NCBI RefSeq assembly: GCF_013426205.1
Contig: NC_089422.1
Span: 5,084,001 to 5,148,000, forward strand
Reading direction: 5' to 3'
Source: Metarhizium brunneum
Lineage: Eukaryota > Ascomycota > Sordariomycetes > Hypocreales > Clavicipitaceae
DNA length: 64,000 nt
The stretch's first letter is position 1. Every line of letters starts with the position of its first letter. The position numbers and the translations under genes are program-made. Positions 9,571-21,525 of the stretch are shown piece after piece. The notes beneath the pieces are model-generated. The model searched no databases. It saw only the letters and a program-made list of their open reading frames with translations, and was not told the origin of the DNA.

Positions 9571-12500
9571 CGAGAATTCGCGCGCTCATAAAGGGTCGTC
9601 GAGAACCCCAGGCCGGCAGTCGAGGCCCAGACCTGTTATGGACACTTTAACCTCTCCTTATTTGGGATATGCAGTAGTTACATGCCGCTCACAGGATGAT
9701 GGCATCCGCGCGGGTCGCCGCATGCACCATGTTTGCCCGATGGTCTCCTATGCCCTGTTGGCCCTTGGGCAAAACCCGAAGGCCACCTGAGCTAGAGACT
9801 CTGGTCAAAGTCCCATGTTGACACTGTCTGATGTACATGGGCACGAGCCAAGCTGGCCAGGGATGTTGAGCTAGAAGCCCGAGCCGTGCATTCTCGGATA
9901 GGATCCAGGGCTTCAACCGAGTCCACAGCCATCGCTCGCCCAGCCCGAGAAACTGGCTCCACGCTCATCGGCCCCGCGGGCCGGGGCTAGGGATGGCACA
10001 GCAAGTCTTGTCGGGTTGTCAGGCCATTGGGGGCGAATGTTTGTCATGCAATAATCGTTGAGTCTGCAGGGACCTGGAGAGGTAGCAAGCGTGCGGATGC
10101 GGGGACGACAAGCAATACTATTGTTCTTCGCCGCCGGCAGGCACGATAAGACAGCCAAACTGCAGGATCAGAGAGGAAAATATGATCCTTGGAGTTGTGT
10201 ATTGCACGCAGGCTGTCAATGGGTCAGTGGCAGAAGCTCTCTCAACACAAACAAACGCACCTTTTAGTTATGGCTACCGGATTAGGAAAGGCAAGAAGAG
10301 CGAAAAGAAAACACAGCCTTGCCATTGGCGGAAACGTCGGGGGCTGCGACTCAACAACATCCACAACCACATCCACCCACACAGAGTGCTGCACAGACAA
10401 CTGAGGAACAACGGCTGCTGACCCAGAGAATCTGGCCCCAGACGGGAGGATGGCCGTATGTGGCTCGAGGGACGAAAGGCTTGCTTGGGTGTCTACTGCA
10501 GCTAGCCCAATCGCGTGGACCTGCATTAGCAGATTTACAGATGGCATGGGTCTGCTGTGAATGAGCCGACCAGGCGACCAGGATACTGAAGCTCTGACCC
10601 CTGCCGGGAGCCAGCTCGGGAGGGGACTGCGACAAGCCGCAAGCAAGCCCGTCTTTGTACACCGTACTCAGTACCATTTCCAAATACAGGGTTACAATGC
10701 TTGAGCTGGGCTGCCAGAGGTCCATTCAGTTGGAAGCAAGGGGCTCGGTAATATGGCCCGCGAGCCCTTTGCTTCTTTGCGTGGACTGGTTTGGACCTTG
10801 GTGGTTTCCTCGACTTGTTTCTGTGTGTGTCGGTATCGTCGTCGCCTGGCCTTTGCGCGGGATGGCTGTCAAAACCAAACACTCAACTCTTGTGCCATGG
10901 AGGAAACTTCCCCGTAGCCCGTACTATTTGACGAATTTCCTCTTGGTTGTCGAGAGCCACACTGTGACCACTTTGATGATATCTGAAACCTGACAAACGC
11001 CCCGATCCCCTCTGTCTAGGCCGTAGCCTGACGTGGAAGACCTTGTAGCCCAGTCAAGTTATTCTTAGCCACAATCAATCTTATTCTCCGAGCATGGTCT
11101 GGCCAGACATGTTTGACAAGAGTCAGCCACCACTTGTTGCCTATTGGAGTGGCTGCGGGAGTCCCTGGACGGTTGTTACGCCACGCTGAACGTTGCGAGG
11201 TCGAATACGAACCCATGCAGTCGCTCACTGGACAAATCGTTGAACAGTGCCATGGAAATTGCACTTTGTAAATTCTGCCTGCATCTTCCCGTTCTCTCGC
11301 CCCCACGCCCCAGTTGTGGTCCGCCATCTGCAGATTCCGAAGGCCAAGGGAAAAAAAGAGAGAAATTCAACAACACAATGGTGCATTCACCTCTTTCCCA
11401 GACTTTCACTCAACCCGCGTCCTACACCAAATATTTGGTATACCGACCCGTCAGATGGGGGTTCGATCCAAAAAATCCTTCGAATCGATACTCTGCCTGG
11501 ATGTGTCTATCATGCCCGAACTCTTTTCCAACTGCCTCACTATCAAACTTTTTTTGGGTGGCCAAAGTGTCTGTTCAACTACCATGGTCACCCCATCTGA
11601 GCTCCGCAAGAGCCATTTTCTGGCATCATGTTTGTTCATTGATACCGTGATGTGTACTTGATAAGTCGTCCCTTGTCAGCGGTTGACCGCATAATATTGG
11701 CAAAAGACCTGAAAGGGTATCACGCCAAGAATAGCCAATTGAAAGAACCAATACTAATCACAAGACATAACAAGTTACTTACAGGATGCGCCATAGTCGG
11801 ATGCTGGCCTCACACGGCACCCCCATAGGCCGGATCTGGCGTCAACACGGCAGGGCCGCTAGACCTTATTTCATATTAGCACTGGGATATCATAAACGGC
11901 GTTGGCGCAAAGGCAGCATGAGGTACTAGTATCTTGCTCCCGAAATGAGAAGTCATCAACTCAGCTTTAGCCACCACCCACACTGCATGGACCTAAGGAC
12001 TAACCAGTTCAGCTTCTGGGTGACAGTTTCCTTGGGGTAGTATTCTTATCCATCCAAGCCGGGAAGCCAGCTCACTAAACTCTGTATTGCCTAGCAGAGT
12101 TTGCTGGCCGGCGCCAGTGCGTTCAGGATTTGGAAATGTTGCTTCCGCCTGTGCCCTGGCCCCTTCTTGCTTGTTCAGCCCCCCGGGACGGGCATTGCTT
12201 TTTATTGTACGTACTCCGTACAAGACGGTAAAGATTGATACCGCGGTGGTTTCTAGGTTTTGTATTAGTCGTGTTGTTTAAGCCTTAAACATGGCAGACT
12301 CGCGGGCTTTGGCTTTAGACGGGCTTGGCTACATGGCGGCTCGAAGGCGTGCCTGTCGATCCAAGACATGACCAACCCTTGGACATGTCCGAATTGTGCG
12401 AACCCACCATATAGGCGTTGGCCAGTTCTCCAAAAGGCGTGCTGTCGTTCGTTCGGCTTTCAGCCACAAGGCAACCGTGATGTGATCAACCAGACATCCT

Positions 12501-15500
12501 GTCGAGTCATTGGATACTGTGCACGTATTCAGAGAAATTCCACCACGGACAAACGAATGACGGCAGGATCGGTTGGGCTGGCAAAACGCTTCGTTCTTTG
12601 GTTTTTTGTCATGGCCTTGGGACTTCAATGTTTGGTACCAACCAGGATTGCATTTACCACCCTGGCCCGTTAGGCCAACATGCTCCCTTCCACTTTGGCG
12701 GAAAGAGCGATGGTACTCTCCAATTGCTGCCAGTCTCGGCCGGCGAAACAACGCCCGCAATCCCTCCCGACGACAACGATTAGACGGTGGCCGCAGCACT
12801 CCCGTGATCCCTTGACCAAATGGGTCTCGTATAGTAATCGATACCCCAAGGTGCTGGATCACCGCTAATCTTTCATTTTGCAGGCTGCTCCAATATTCGA
12901 GGAACAGAACATGGGCAGTAGACCGATAGGCGGGCCATCTATCCATCGAGGCCGCCTCACCCGACAGCCTCAAAAATTGCTTCTGTTCCTTGCTGGCCTG
13001 GTCTCAGGTCCCCGTTGTTTCTCGTCGGCGATCCCATACTTGCTTTTAATGTCGGGGCCCGGGCTGATAACAGGACTTTCTCGCTTCCCTGATGGAGACC
13101 ATGGCTACATCGAAAGGATGAACAAAGATGGAGAAAATGGAGTTGCCTCACCCACTCAGAGTCTGGATGGATAGATGCCCCTGGTTCCTGTGGCTGCCGC
13201 GGCTCTTCAGTGCTTCCCACCTGAACTATCGATCAGCCCAACACGTTTGAGCTGCTTCATCGGCACGCCACCACATCACCGAGTTCCATCCAGCTTCAGG
13301 TTTCATTCGGTATTATCAAGAATAATACTCCATATCGGCAGAAGAAGTACTATTAAACCGAGGGACCGTTGGCAGATGCTCCCATTATGTGAAACATCCT
13401 GTTTCCATATCTGGAAAATTCTAAGAACCGGGACGAATAAACCAACAGACGATTTACTTTTTCGACATAGTCCATCACGTTCTACTTGGTTCACCAATCT
13501 TTCTGCTCGAACCAGCTATTGGCCAGACAAGTTATTGAGGAATTCTCCGTATGCGAGCAACAATTTCGATCGGGGCTGTGGTCCCGCAAGCCAACTGCAT
13601 AATAGGCGAGCATCGTGGTGATTTCGTTCTACAACGGACAGCGGACATGACCAATATTCTGCCGGGCCTCGAGCATCTCGACGGTCCGTTCCATTGTGCA
13701 GAGTAGTTTCCGATCTTTTCAACAGCCATGGTAACCTTCGTATTCGTCGTCCGACGGGTGTTAAAGGAGTAAGCGGCCAAACAATGCCGTGACTCCTTAC
13801 TCCGTATTCCCTGCACGATTTGCTTCCAGCTCCATGCATGCACGGCTCGTTGCTTACAACGCTCCCTGGATGTCAGTTATTCCTGCATCGACCCATGCAG
13901 AACAATGTCATCTTTTCTTGTTTCTTCTACCGGCTATTCCATTTAGAGTGCCAGGTATGTACATGATATTTGCTCAATGCTCCGTTCCCATTGTGCCCGA
14001 GACATTCCCTTCCCCCCTCGCAGAATATCGACGGTGACTCTGCTCGTGCTGCTTCTTTTTATAGGGGTTTTCAGCAAGCTTATGCACGGGAAATGCAGTC
14101 ATGTACCGAGAGACATGCGCTCATCATGCGAGTGCCCACAGCGTGGTTTCCAGCTCCCCTTCCGGCGGCAGGAAATGACCATTATGCGCACTTGATGTCT
14201 CGTATTCTCGGGTTGCAAGTTGCGTTTTGGTCCCGTCATATGTGGCAAAGCATTGAGCCTTGAGAAAGTGTAAACAGCAACAGAGAGCATATACGCCTGC
14301 ATATCTGGGTGTTGCTGCTGTGAAGCGACAAAAGGTCTAGTCTAGGTATTGCTGTTGGATGACGGGTCGATGCACCGCGCTGTCCCATCGCACTTTGAGC
14401 CTCTCCCATCATGCACACGAAGGCACGGAGTTCCGGTTTTGCAATCCATCCCGATGCCGCTGAACATTCAGCTGCACATGCAACGACTGGGTTACACTAT
14501 TCAGTTGCACCTGTCTACTATCGACTGATAAACATGATGCATTACTGAATGCCCAAGACACCTAGAATCCGGCACGTCAATATATTGGTCAATTGACTCA
14601 AATTACATCACAGCAACCCCCGACCGACACATAGACGGTACGCAACATTCCGAAGCAGGGACATGATTTCTTGCACGGACTGCTTTTCTTGTAATAATGG
14701 CAGCAATATTTCTTCTCTGCCGGCCCAGTTCCGGTGGCAAGGTCTTGTGGTGTTCTCGTGCATGTCTGTGCCACGCGGTCGGCGTGTAGCACAGGACTTC
14801 GGATGGCCAATGTTGGTGTGTTTGGGGTGACCGCGGGTACGAGTGACCGCTTGCGGTTGCTGCATCTACGCATCGGAGGCGTTGGCAAGCGTTTCTCGTT
14901 TTGATTGATTTCTTCTGGGGGGGACTTGGAGTATTGCATGGGAGTAGGGGAGGTTGTCTGTTTTGTTCAAGAGAGGAGGCGTGCGCTTTGGGACGTATGT
15001 AGGGATGCGGCACCGTTGGTGTTTTTTTGAGGTTGCTATTGTTAAAACATCGGTTCTTGTCACCCGCCGGGATGATCCGCCTGGCAGATGATCGGACCGT
15101 GGGGAGCAAGGCTCGGATTGGCAGTGAATTTCGGTGTCATTTTGCTCGTGAGATGAGAGACGCGATTTTTTAACTATGGAAAATTCACAGACACCTCACA
15201 AGCAATTTGGTTTGGAGTGTACTTCATTCTGAATACTGCTCGTACCCTCAGGAGAGAAGGGAAATTATACTGAGCTCTAGAGTACATTTCCTCCGCAGCC
15301 CTTTATGCGTTCCCATCCCCCCAAAAAACGCCAATGCAAATACATACGATACGAAGAACTGCTCAGCGCACACCAACAAATAGCTGGAACAGCGATCCCT
15401 CCGCGTCCCTTCTTCATTTTCAACTACATAGACATGGGTGTAGTCGTTTCCCTTCACATTGCATCCAATATCTGCTCCGCCCTTTGTGCCATTTTTTTTT

Positions 15501-15543
15501 TCAACTTCGATCACTGTAATATATGTTCCCATCATTACGTCGT
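9571..15543. other. Gene-poor block (6 kb)
   Basis: No open frame here looks like a conserved protein. The longest, minus-strand frames at 12329-12973 and 14603-15109, are unrelated to anything I recognise, lack domain-like composition and have comparable overlapping frames. The base composition is not strongly AT-rich, so this is not an obviously RIP-degraded transposon. A perfect GTACTCCGTAC lies at 12211. The end near 15.2-15.5 kb is probably the eIF3a 3' flank. Non-coding RNAs cannot be excluded. Confidence 0.5.
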
Positions 15544-18500
15544 TTAAGCCTTGTTCCTCATATGAGGAGGAACCCACTTGCCGGCAGTACGAGGAGGCAA
15601 GGACTCAGACTGAGGAGCAGGTGAAGATGTTCTGTCACTGTCGCCACGGTTTGAGCCACCACGGTCCATAGGGGGGGGAGCACCACGAGGACCGCCAAAG
15701 CCTCTTGAAGTAGCGGGAGGGGCAGTATTGTCTGATGATGAAGGGGCGTCGCCCTTGGCCGCTTGACGATCACGCCAGCTAGGCTTGTTGCCGGATCCGG
15801 CGAGCTGCAGACGAGGAGGACCAGAGGAGCGGTCGTTGGAATCGGTGCGTTCCATGGCAGGACCGGGCCGGGATTCAGAGCCAGACGCGGCGCCAGCGGC
15901 GGCGGCATTCTTGGATGCCTCACGCTCGCGCCAACTGCCGGATCCAATGACAGGAGGTTTCCGGCCTTCTGGGGTCTCTGTTTGTAAGGGCGCCGAGGGC
16001 GCTGAGGGCGCCGCAGCCGCTCCCTTTTCGGCTTTCCGACGAGCCAAGGCTTCTTCTTCACGGCGCTGCTGAAGGGCAGCTTTCTCAAGCATCTCTTGAC
16101 GCTCCTTGTCTCGCTGCTCCTTGAGCTTGGCGAGTTCGGCCTTTCTCGCCTCCTCACGCTGACGTTGCTCCTCCTTCTCGCGAGCAGCACGCTCTTCGGC
16201 CTCACGAAGCTCGCGCTCCTTCTCCTCCCGCTCTCTCTTCTCCCGCAGCTTGCGGTCGCGGAACTCCTTCTTGCGAGCGGCAATCTGCTTCTCCAACTCA
16301 CGCTCTGCATCTCTACGGCGTTTCTCAAACTCATCACGGCGCCTTTCATGCAGGGAGCTTCTGAAATCCTCGTAGTATGAAACAAGGCGAGTAAGACGGT
16401 GCTTGAGCTCAACACTCTCTTTGTGCTTCTCCTCCGCCTCCTTGAGGGTCTTGACCTTGACCTTTTCGTAAATTGCACGGTCGACTTCAACCTGCTCGGC
16501 ATAGTCCTCACTTAGCTTCTTGACTTCTTCCTTACGGAAGGCACGCTCCAAATGATCAAAACGCTTGCCAGTGATGCGGAGTTTCTCATTGACGTCGTTC
16601 TTCTCACGCTCCAGCTGAGCAAGCTTCATAGCACGAAGGCGGTTGGTATCAAGGTTGTCAAGGTCATCAAGGTCAATGTCCAAGACCTTGTCAGACATCT
16701 TGAGCTCGGCAATCTGCTTCTTGAGTTCATCCTTACGAACTCGGTCACGCTCAGCCTGGAGACGTTTAGCCTCGCGATCCTTTTGCTCGGCAGCCAGTCT
16801 CTTGTCCTCGGCCTCTTGAAGAGCCTGCTCACGGAGACGCTTCTGTCGGGCATTTTCCTTTTCCCGACGAGCCTGGAGCTCAGATGCTTCCTCTTTGCGC
16901 TTCTGAATAGTTTCTTTGCGGGCAAGAATGTCTTGACGCTCTTGCTCAGTGCCAGCCTTGGCTCGCTGCAGAGCAGCTTGTCTAGCAGCTACCCGTTCCT
17001 TATTGAAGTTGGGATCCACGTAATGGCAGGTAGTGTACAGCGATCGAGCAAGGCGAGTCAACTGTGAGCGGACAATGTCAGAGGGGGTGCTCTGCAGACG
17101 CTGGACGGTACCCGTCTCGGACTCGGCGGATCCAGCGGATCCAGCCTTGGCAGAAGAGAAGACATCGTTGTCAAAGCTGAGGACGCCAGTTGCATGGTCC
17201 ATACGGATGGCAAGATCGCCCTTCTTGTTGCCATTCATAATAAACTTTTCAATAGTGCCACGGGTAACCTGGTAAGGCTCGGGGAACTGAGCAAGGGTCT
17301 CAACAAAGGACAGATCGACCGTTTCGTAGACCTGAGACAGCTGCTGGAAAAGTCGAGTAAGAATGACCTGCTGAAGAGGGACGATATATCGCTCCATCTC
17401 AGCATCTTCGCCAATCTTTGTCAGGATAGGGGAGATCTTCTGGCAGATTGACAGAGGGTGGAAGTCAACCTCCAGAATGTTGAAGAGATCCCGAATCTCA
17501 GGGCGAGCACGCTGAAGTAGGGACTTGGACAGAGCATCACGGAAGAGTCTGTTACGAGTAGGAGCTTGGGTCATACCCAGCAAGTGAGTAAGCCGGGAGT
17601 TTTTATTCTTTCTGGCCTCGTCAAAGTCGACCATAGCACCGCGAGATCGAGAAGTGCTGATGACCGGAATAGCCAGGGCAGATAGAAGGACAAAAGAAGC
17701 AGCCTTTTGAAGATCGGCATCGGAAGCAGGAGGATTGTCGGCCTTCTTGCCCTGTCCGCTGGCAACCATAAAGGAAGACTGTCGGAGCAGAGTGTAGTAT
17801 CTGGACCAGGCAGCAGCGTGGAACAGGTAGTTTTCGCCGACCAAAAAGATTCTAGTTAGCTTCTCGTAGTAATTGGCCATCATGACATTCTTGGGAGGGC
17901 GCTTGGACAGGCTAAGAAGGGTGTGAATGTCTTCGACGCTGCGGAAGGCCTCCTGCCACAACTCGAGCTCAACGGCAACGTTGAGCTGCTGGAAACGAGT
18001 CTCGAGATGACGCTGAAGAGTATCGGGGTCGCTCAGGTTGATGGCGTGCATCTGCGAGGAGTACTTGGCAGCAGTCTGGACATGGTTTCGCAGAAGCTCG
18101 CAAAGACGGCGGAACTCGGTCTTTCGGGTATACTTGAGGCAGAAATCGAATGCCTGCATGGCAGTGCTCTGGTAAAGAACTTCGAGACGAGCATTGTTGC
18201 GGAGGATATCGAGAACGGTTCGGTATGCTTCCCACAGGAATTTGAGCCAAGGGGTGACGATGGCACGGTCAGTGCGGTCGCGGGACTGTTCTCCAGAGAC
18301 AGTAGCAAGGAGGATGGACTCCGGAGTCTCGGTGGCTTCCAAATCGTCTACATTCGTAGTAGTAGTAGCATCGATGCTAGACTGAACTTCGTCGGCCTTT
18401 TGCTGGGCAGCGGTGACCTTTTCAACGGCCAACTCGATGAATTTCTTCAAGACAAGCTGTCGAGGTGTTACTAAATTGGTGCTCTGGTTTTACTGCTTTT

Positions 18501-18942
18501 CTCTTTTGCCTTCCTTTGCCACGTCGTTCGGGAAGGCGGGGGGGGGGGAATGCAACCAACCTCAATAGTACCAATATTGGTGTTCTGAGAAATATTCTTA
18601 TACTGGTAAAGGGCGTCCTTGGCCAGTTTGCCCTTCTTCTGTTCGACGGACAGCTCCACCAACAGGAGCATCACAGGCTCCAGCGAGGCGATAGGAACAT
18701 TTCGGGAACGCTTGCTGGTGACGTGTTCGTGAAGCAGGTTCAGGGCCGCGGGGGCCTGGTTGACGCCGATGAGCTCGTGAGCACGCTTCAGCACATTTTC
18801 GGGTTTTTGGTGCGGCGGAGGCGGCTATTTTTGGCCACGGTGGTTAGCGACGATGACGGCGACATAAGAACATCATAGCCAGGGAGGGGTAGAAGCAAAG
18901 CGCCTTTCATTGTTCGTCTTTGTTTCGATGACGACGTACCAT
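15544..18942 (-). CDS. TIF32: Eukaryotic translation initiation factor 3 subunit A (eIF3a/TIF32)
   Basis: Exons 18942-18940 (the ATG alone), 18824-18561 and 18456-15544 give 1059 residues, the usual length for fungal eIF3a. The spliced start is [15 protein letters not shown], matching the family. An in-frame TAG directly before codon 2 (CCG at 18824) shows the ATG must come from an upstream exon; ATG followed at once by the donor GTACGT at 18939 supplies it. The N-terminal helical and PCI region (about 90-510) has [20 protein letters not shown] and [15 protein letters not shown] very long charged Glu/Arg/Lys coiled coil follows (about 530-880), then a Gly/Ser/Pro-rich tail ending in [10 protein letters not shown]. 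eIF3a scaffolds the eIF3 complex on the 40S subunit during start-codon scanning. It is divergent from HUB1 across 364 bp. Confidence 0.97.
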
Positions 18943-19306
18943 GCTGGGCAACCTCCTCTGTGTGTTGGCTTTCTAAGGCGAGGAGATGTGAGGGCTATGC
19001 GTGGCCGTCGCAAGCCTGAGTGCGAATAATGGGGCACTTGGGACTCGTGGTGTTGATGCGAGGCACGGCAAAGAGGAATTTTCAATTTTCGTGTGTGGAC
19101 GCTTATCCGAGCGCTGAGGGGCTGCACTGATTGTGTGAGTCACGTGATTAAAGAGGATGATTGCCTCAGGACGCTTTGGACCCCACATATTAAACGAAGC
19201 TTTTAGCGGCAAGGTTGAAACAGGACTTGTCGATTTGTCCTTGCGAGCCATAACCGAGAAACCTTGAGAAGAAGCCGTATATCGGCTAAGGTGGTCTTGT
19301 ATCATC
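18943..19306. promoter_or_regulatory. Bidirectional promoter between TIF32 and HUB1
   Basis: Only 364 bp separate the two start codons, so both promoters must share this interval. It contains GTCACGTGA around 19139-19147, which includes a CACGTG E-box, a site type bound by Cbf1/USF-like bHLH factors. No clear TATA box is present, as is common for housekeeping genes. Confidence 0.55.
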
Positions 19307-19930
19307 ATGGCCGACGACACGCCAAGACGATCTCGTTCTCAGTCACCAGCCCGCCGAGGACCACGGCCCAAACGCGGCGGGTTTAGATGGAAGGACAATA
19401 TCCGACGAAATGACGATCGAGATGATGGACATCGTCGAGACTTCCGCGATCGCTCTAGAGATAGGGACAGAGGGCGAGGTTACCGAGACAGAAATCGTGA
19501 CCGGGATCATGACAGAACTAGGGACAGGCCTGGGGATAGAGATAGGAATCGCGACCGCAATCGCGACAGCAACCACAGAGTACCAGACCGATTACGGTCA
19601 CCTCGTCGAAATGACCGAGACTCTTCCGAAAAAGCGGATGGAAGAAAGGAGAAGACCAGCAAGCCTGCACCGGCTTCGGTAACCGGAGGCGAAGAAATGA
19701 TTATTGTCCATGTTAATGACCGCTTGGGAAGCAAGTCTGCTGTCCCATGCCTACCCTCTGATACGGTTGGTCAGTTCAAGATCATGGTGGCAGCTCGAAT
19801 TGGGCGCGAGCCCAGTCAAATTATGCTACGGAGACAGGGAGAACGGCCATTCAAAGACCACATTACGCTGGAAGACTATGGGATCTCGAACGGCGTTCAA
19901 CTGGACCTGGAGATTGACACAGGCGATTGA
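19307..19930 (+). CDS. HUB1: HUB1/UBL5 ubiquitin-like protein with long SR/RD-rich N-terminal extension
   Basis: A single exon encodes 207 residues. The last ~75 residues are a HUB1/UBL5 fold: MIIVHVNDRLGSK, CLPSDTVGQFK, KDHITLEDYGISNG. Hub1 binds splicing factors (Snu66 and Prp38 HIND motifs, Prp5) non-covalently and modulates splice-site use. Preceding it are ~125 residues dominated by Arg/Asp/Ser dipeptides (RDRDRGRGYRDRNRDRDHD), like an SR-type splicing factor tail. Yeast and human Hub1 are about 73 residues and lack this part. The continuous frame with no stop, and an ATG right at the promoter, support a true fusion. An internal start could still produce a short form: the Met beginning the Hub1 domain lies in GGEEMIIV. 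The tail is longer than the double-Tyr end of yeast Hub1. Confidence 0.9.
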   Translation: MADDTPRRSRSQSPARRGPRPKRGGFRWKDNIRRNDDRDDGHRRDFRDRSRDRDRGRGYRDRNRDRDHDRTRDRPGDRDRNRDRNRDSNHRVPDRLRSPRRNDRDSSEKADGRKEKTSKPAPASVTGGEEMIIVHVNDRLGSKSAVPCLPSDTVGQFKIMVAARIGREPSQIMLRRQGERPFKDHITLEDYGISNGVQLDLEIDTGD

Positions 19931-20757
19931 AGAGACTACAGCTCACATCCGGCCCATGCAAAAAGCGAACCACGGCACCGTTTGTATTTGCACCAACTCA
20001 AACACTCAAAGACTGGCATGCTGGAAACACTCTTCAACCAACCATGGCGTTCTGGAAAGGGAGAGCGCCAGTACTGAACAGTTCATTGCTGGCGTGGCAT
20101 GTAAGTAGTAGCACAAGGTGTGCCCTAGCTATGTCATCCGCATAGAATTGCAGTCTGCAGTCTTGCGGTCCAACGATGAAGCTGACCAACTCTAAAAAAA
20201 GGGGGGAAGGAGGGAGGGAAAAGAGCCAAGCTTGCAATTATGCACCACGATCACCCGCTGTTATTAGCCTGTACATGTGCCGGTTTTTTGGTCCCAGCTG
20301 GATCAAAGGAAACAGAAGGCATTAGATAAAAATAGGTCGAGACATAACGGTGTAGAAATGCATGCATCCTACCTGACACATCGCCGCATTCCAACGCATA
20401 ACTTATCTTATCTACCCCATACTATCTACAGGAAGCTAGAGTTCTACAACAGGTACTCTGTAGAAACGCAATGTAAAACAGCCTTCTAGGCCTCGTTCTT
20501 ATTACTATTTTTTTTATTTCCCTCTCACGTTAAATGATAATACAAGCATAATATAAGTATCGTGCGAGCACAACATCTGGTAACACAGTATTAGGCCATA
20601 TTAAGCTAAGAACAGTAAAAGACCAGAAAAATAAAATATTTACGTATCGTGACGCGTCAAACACACTCGCGTAATTGGTGCTGTATTGCGGCCCGCTAGC
20701 TAAAGTCATCTCGCGATAACCTTAGCCACCGTTATCATAGAAGCGAATTGATGCCGG
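19931..20757. other. AT-rich spacer downstream of HUB1
   Basis: No gene is supported. From about 20260 the sequence becomes AT-rich with short tracts such as TTTTTTTTAT, and it leads into the palindrome described at 20758. The composition change suggests repeat-associated, RIP-affected DNA. Confidence 0.5.
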
Positions 20758-21525
20758 TGACTCACGCCGAGAACCCAAAATAGCCACAAACGCAGTATAT
20801 CAGCGAGGTCTGCCCTCGTCCGTATTCTAAGTTGACCCCGTTCCTCTCCATCTTAGTTATTTTTCTGCTATGAAGACCCAACACAGACAGCCATTCGTGA
20901 GTCCCTGCCTCCACACAAATCTCCTATAAGCACTTACTAACATCGCCCACAGTTATTAAATCTCACTACCATATAAAAATAATATGACTAAAGGTGGCAA
21001 GATAAGTTGCCTGTTATAAGCTTTAGGGGTTAAAGCTAACAAGGCCAAGGGGGCAAAAACAACACTATAACCAATAATGATTTAGGAGCCCTTTATAGTA
21101 AAAGGGACGCCGACCTCGAGGCAAAAAATCCCGATTCCATCCCCTTTACTACAAAGGGCTTTACAATTGTCATTGGTTATGGTGTTGTTTTTGCCCTTGG
21201 CCTTATCAGCTTTAACCCCTGAAGCCTACAACAGGTAACTTACTTGTATTGGGCTTCTTGCCACCTTTGGTCATGTTGTTTTTGTATGGCAGTAAGATTT
21301 GATAGCTGTGGGCGATGTCAGTAAGTGAGTGGTTATTATACCAGTGGGAGATTTGTGTGGAGGCAGGGACTCACGAATGGCTGTCTGTGTTGGGTCTTCA
21401 TAGCAGAAGAGGCAGATGACTTGGATGGAGAGGAACGGGGTCGACTTGGAATGCGGACGAGCGCTGATATACTGCGTGTGTGGCCATTTTGGGTTCTCGT
21501 TCTTATTACCGTGGTACTCGGCGTG
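20758..21525. repeat. Large imperfect inverted repeat (~350-400 bp arms)
   Basis: The sequence from about 20758 to 21112 (left arm) reappears as its reverse complement between about 21121 and 21525 (right arm). Identical stretches include CGCAGTATATCAGCG, GACCCAACACAGACAGCCAT and CCTGCCTCCACACAAATCTC. The arms meet around 21100-21130 with a spacer of only a few tens of bases, so a transcript through the locus would fold into a long hairpin. Indels distinguish the arms: the left arm lacks about 13 bases after AAAGGTGGCAAG and has an extra AGGTCTGCC block. Relative to the right arm, the left shows mostly C-to-T and G-to-A changes (for example CATACAAAAACAACATGACC becomes CATATAAAAATAATATGACT), the pattern expected of repeat-induced point mutation. 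Confidence 0.85.
21194..21274 (-). pseudogene. Possible gene-start fragment in the right palindrome arm
   Basis: Reading the right arm on the minus strand, an apparent 5'-UTR intron (GTGAGT near 21372 to CCCACAG near 21306) precedes ATG at 21274, which encodes MTKGGKKPNT before a GTAAGT donor-like site at 21243. Read without splicing, the frame stops after about 20 codons. The next AG that reopens a basic frame (VKADKAKGKNN) is only 25 nt away, too short for a normal intron. This looks like the promoter and 5' end of a gene captured in the inverted repeat, with the rest lost or scrambled. I do not recognise the protein. The left arm holds a mutated copy of the same start. Confidence 0.35.

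Noticed and set aside
11440..11480. GGTTCGATCC, resembling a tRNA B box
   Set aside because: One base short of the usual B box, and no matching A box or cloverleaf arms upstream.
12329..12973. Minus-strand open frame of 214 codons in the 9.6-15.5 kb spacer
   Set aside because: No domain, no homology I recognise, several competing overlapping frames, and composition like the flanking spacer.
14603..15109. Minus-strand open frame of 168 codons
   Set aside because: Three overlapping frames in the same stretch are equally open; the sequence is low in conserved hydrophobic pattern.
16552..17067. Plus-strand Leu-rich frames inside eIF3a, looking like membrane proteins
   Set aside because: They are the antisense of the Glu/Lys-rich coiled coil, which reads as Leu/Phe/Ser on the other strand.
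21219..21243. 25-nt GTAAGT...CAG 'intron' in the right palindrome arm
   Set aside because: Too short for fungal splicing; more likely a rearranged or truncated intron.
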